Origin: Ciona savignyi
Lineage: Eukaryota > Chordata > Ascidiacea > Phlebobranchia > Cionidae
NCBI GenBank assembly: GCA_000149265.1
Contig: CH003330.1
Span: 63,442-127,441 of the forward strand
Direction of reading: 5' to 3'
DNA length: 64,000 bases
The position numbers and the translations under genes are program-made. Shown here in pieces: positions 61,899 through 64,000 of the stretch; position 1 is the first letter of the stretch; every line of letters begins with the position of its first letter. Under the pieces are notes generated by a model that worked only from the letters and a program-made list of their open reading frames with translations, did not search any database and had not been told where the DNA came from.

Positions 61899-62766
61899 GT
61901 AAGCACTTAATGTACATCAAACTGAGGCTACAGCTGATCGACATTTGTGACGTCATACAGTAGCTTATGGGAACTCCTGATGTATTATGGGTAATTTTTT
62001 TCCTAGGAGAGAGTTGTTCATGCGAAACGACAAGTAACTTGTGGAAACACATGGTGTATTGTGGATTATATCTACCGGTATATATCTAGCGCGCTTCTGT
62101 ATGAAGATGTTAAAACATTTCGAAATGTGATGGGTGCTAAACCAAATGCTGGGTATTCAGTGGTGTGCTTAGTCTATGCACTGCACACACTATTTATTCT
62201 ATGAAACTGCACACACTATTTGCGTGAAAACTAACTCTAAGCCTGAACCCCAACCCTAACGCTAATCTCTACCTGAACACCAATCCTAACCCAATCAGTC
62301 AACCATGGGGTTATTGTGCATTGGTATTGATATAATACCGGTATTAAATTTGCGGTAGCCTACCTCTAAATACTACAGGATCGCTTACTATACTGCGTAA
62401 TTACAAAAGCCATGATATTAATGTTAGGGTTGGGGTTAAAGTTAGTTCTGGGGTTGAGATTAGTGTTAGGGACAGGGTGAGAATTACTTTCCTTAGCAAT
62501 CTAAGTGAATCAAGCGCTCCAAGCGATCCCGTAGTATTTAGAGGCACCCTTTAATTTGTGAATTTTCTGGATATTGATCAAGGAGATGCGGTTTTAAAAT
62601 CATCTTTGCCGATATACAGTTTGAAAAGAAGAGAATCGGCCTAAAAAAAGAAAAAAAGATTTAAAAAAATTACCCATAATACATCAGGAGTTCCCATAAG
62701 CTACTGTATGACGTCACAAATGTCGATCAGCTGTAGCCTCAGTTTGATGTACATTAAGTGCTTACC
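61899..62766. repeat. Near-perfect ~103-bp inverted repeat with ~660-bp spacer
   Basis: The left arm 61899-62001 and right arm 62663-62766 are reverse complements with no mismatch that I could see. They begin GTAAGCACTTAATGTACATC and include GTGACGTCATACAGTAGC. The spacer contains the 62352-62556 MITE. It could be a foldback element or two opposite copies of one unit. Confidence 0.85.
62352..62556. mobile_element. Short palindromic MITE (TGCCTCTAAATACTACAGG family)
   Basis: Left end CCTCTAAATACTACAGGATC, right end GATCCCGTAGTATTTAGAGG, about 205 bp. The interior has GTTAGGGTTGGGGTTAAAG. One-sided relatives occur at 61651-61800, 60328-60415, about 40955-41000 and 8847; the interior alone recurs at about 52730-52830. 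Superfamily not assigned. Confidence 0.65.
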
Positions 62767-63244
62767 TCAGCAGTTGAGTATTTTCTGTATTCTTACATCG
62801 CTGGATATATAAATGTTTGAAATTGCACAAAAATAAAGTATGGAAGATACTGGTGAACCCAACGAATCTAACGAAAGGTAAAAAACAAATTCAGTTATTG
62901 CAGTGTATAGGATATTCATATTTTGTCTTCGTGAATTTGAAAATGCAATGTACCAGTATGAAAAGAATGGCACATTTAAAAAAAATTCTCGTTTTGACCC
63001 TATTTATTACCATGTTTAAAATGCTCGACTTTTTGTCGTAATCTTCCATATCTAATTGATACCATGGTGTTGGACACACTACACACACCATGATACTTGA
63101 TTTCTTTGTGTCTGACATTGAGTTATCAACGCTTTTGTATTGTGAAAGTAAAAGTTCGCCAGCCTTTTTTAGTTTTAAACGCATGTCAGTTATTGACAAG
63201 ATCTTGTGGGATAGTGGTAAAAAATGCAAAAATGAATTTATTAC

Positions 63245-63392
63245 ATAGGATATTCATGTTTATCCCGGTGAATGGGAAAACCAAAACGGTTTACACAGGC
63301 AATTGTCAGATCACTTCGCGCCCATCGTCGGGTTACCAGAGATATTACAGTGTGTTGTGTATGATTCACATGTTCCTTTAATTGGTTAGAAC
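63245..63392 (-). repeat. SINE-A copy, reverse, split by an hAT MITE
   Basis: GGATATTCATGTTTATCCC, GGGAAAACCAAAACGG, CGCCCATCGTCGGGTTACC and CAGTGTGTTGTGTATGATT. The SINE breaks at GTTAGAAC and resumes after the MITE (63969 on: ACATTAATCCC). Confidence 0.75.
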
Positions 63393-63960
63393 TAGGGCTG
63401 CGAATTAACGGTTAATTTAAAAAACGGTTAACTGATGTAAAAATGATCGATTAACCGTTAACCGATTTTCTTTACTACCATCAAATCGGCACCGTTTTTG
63501 GCAAAAAAAGTTCAGGCAGCCGTAAAGGGCAGCAAAGAAATAACGCGCGTGATTACCGGCATTATCGGGTCTTATTTATGCGTTACTTTATAGTTTTTAA
63601 ACGTCACCTTAAGACACATAGTATAACTTTGATTGTAATGCGTAATATTGAGTTAAAAATAAAACAACCAGCGTCTGAATGGTTGCTTATATTACGTTAA
63701 TAATCAAACAATCGACGTGTGAATGGTGCGTATATTACGTTGACAATCAAACAATCGACGTGTGAATGGTTGCTTATATTACGTAATAATGAAACAATCA
63801 ACGTGTGAATGGAGTTATGTATATTTGAAGATTATTAAAACGCAATTACGCCCAATTAAATGTGGGCGGTAAAGTAACGTTAAAAAACGGTTAAAATTTG
63901 ACGTAACGGTTAACCATAAAAACGGTTAACCGTGGTCAACCGTTATTTTTCGCAGCCCTA
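63393..63960. mobile_element. hAT-type MITE (TAGGGCTGCGAA family), copy 3
   Basis: It starts TAGGGCTGCGAATTAACGG and ends TTTTTCGCAGCCCTA. GTTAGAAC is duplicated at 63385-63392 and 63961-63968. Apart from small changes and a short deletion near the right end it matches copy 2 throughout, including the ~40-bp tandem units. It is inserted in a SINE-A. Confidence 0.92.
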
Positions 63961-64000
63961 GTTAGAACACATTAATCCCTAGATTTATGTAATTACGAAT

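Larger units (their letters stand above)
60098..64000. other. Repeat-rich region upstream of TRAIP
   Basis: No protein gene supported. It contains GGTGC(T/C)TCTAA repeat pieces at 60328-60415, 61651-61800 and 62352-62556, a tRNA-Asp-like gene (61538-61609), two sets of inverted repeats, many CTAACCC-like runs, a SINE-A and an hAT MITE at the right edge. The TRAIP promoter must lie near 60.1-60.3 kb; no TATA or CRE was obvious there. Confidence 0.55.

Overview
The window is animal nuclear DNA, almost certainly from a tunicate of the Ciona type. It is AT-rich and its genes are split by many short introns with GT-AG borders. The encoded proteins are clear relatives of vertebrate ones, and the spaces between genes are filled with SINEs, hAT-type MITEs and one LTR element. 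The species is inferred from gene structure, compactness and repeat style; I had no database. Exon models were built by hand from splice signals, and reading phase was checked across every junction.

Layout. 1-6389 (+): the 3' part of importin beta (KPNB1, 7 exons, last 316 residues) with repeat-filled introns. 9226-12670 (+): mitochondrial ribosomal protein S12 (MRPS12, 4 exons). 12671-20725: gene-poor, with a possible promoter near 19.1-19.2 kb. 20749-24824 (+): an immediate-early-response (IER2/IER5)-like nuclear protein in 3 exons. 27082-31602 (-): a single-pass membrane C-type lectin with a long Thr/Ser mucin stalk (5 exons, 744 aa). 34289-40636 (-): splicing factor RBM17/SPF45 (10 exons, 380 aa). 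42685-44472 (+): a secreted protein joining an H-type-lectin-like domain to a laminin-G-like domain. 45668-47521: a young non-autonomous LTR retroelement. 49748-50.4 kb (+): a tiny secreted, very basic peptide gene. 51606-58446 (-): SMU1 (10 exons, 513 aa), preceded 245 bp upstream on the same strand by single-exon TRAIP (58691-60097). 60.1-64 kb: repeats, including a near-perfect 100-bp inverted repeat and a degenerate tRNA-Asp.

How the genes relate. KPNB1, MRPS12, RBM17, SMU1 and TRAIP are housekeeping genes for nuclear import, mitochondrial translation, splicing and replication-fork ubiquitin signalling. RBM17 and SMU1 are both spliceosome proteins. TRAIP and SMU1 are close enough to be a candidate tunicate operon. 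Between them sit three lineage-type genes that look like surface recognition or innate defence: the mucin-stalk C-type lectin, the H-lectin/LamG protein and the basic peptide. These are the least conventional part of the window. No prokaryotic system, CRISPR array or viral gene was seen.
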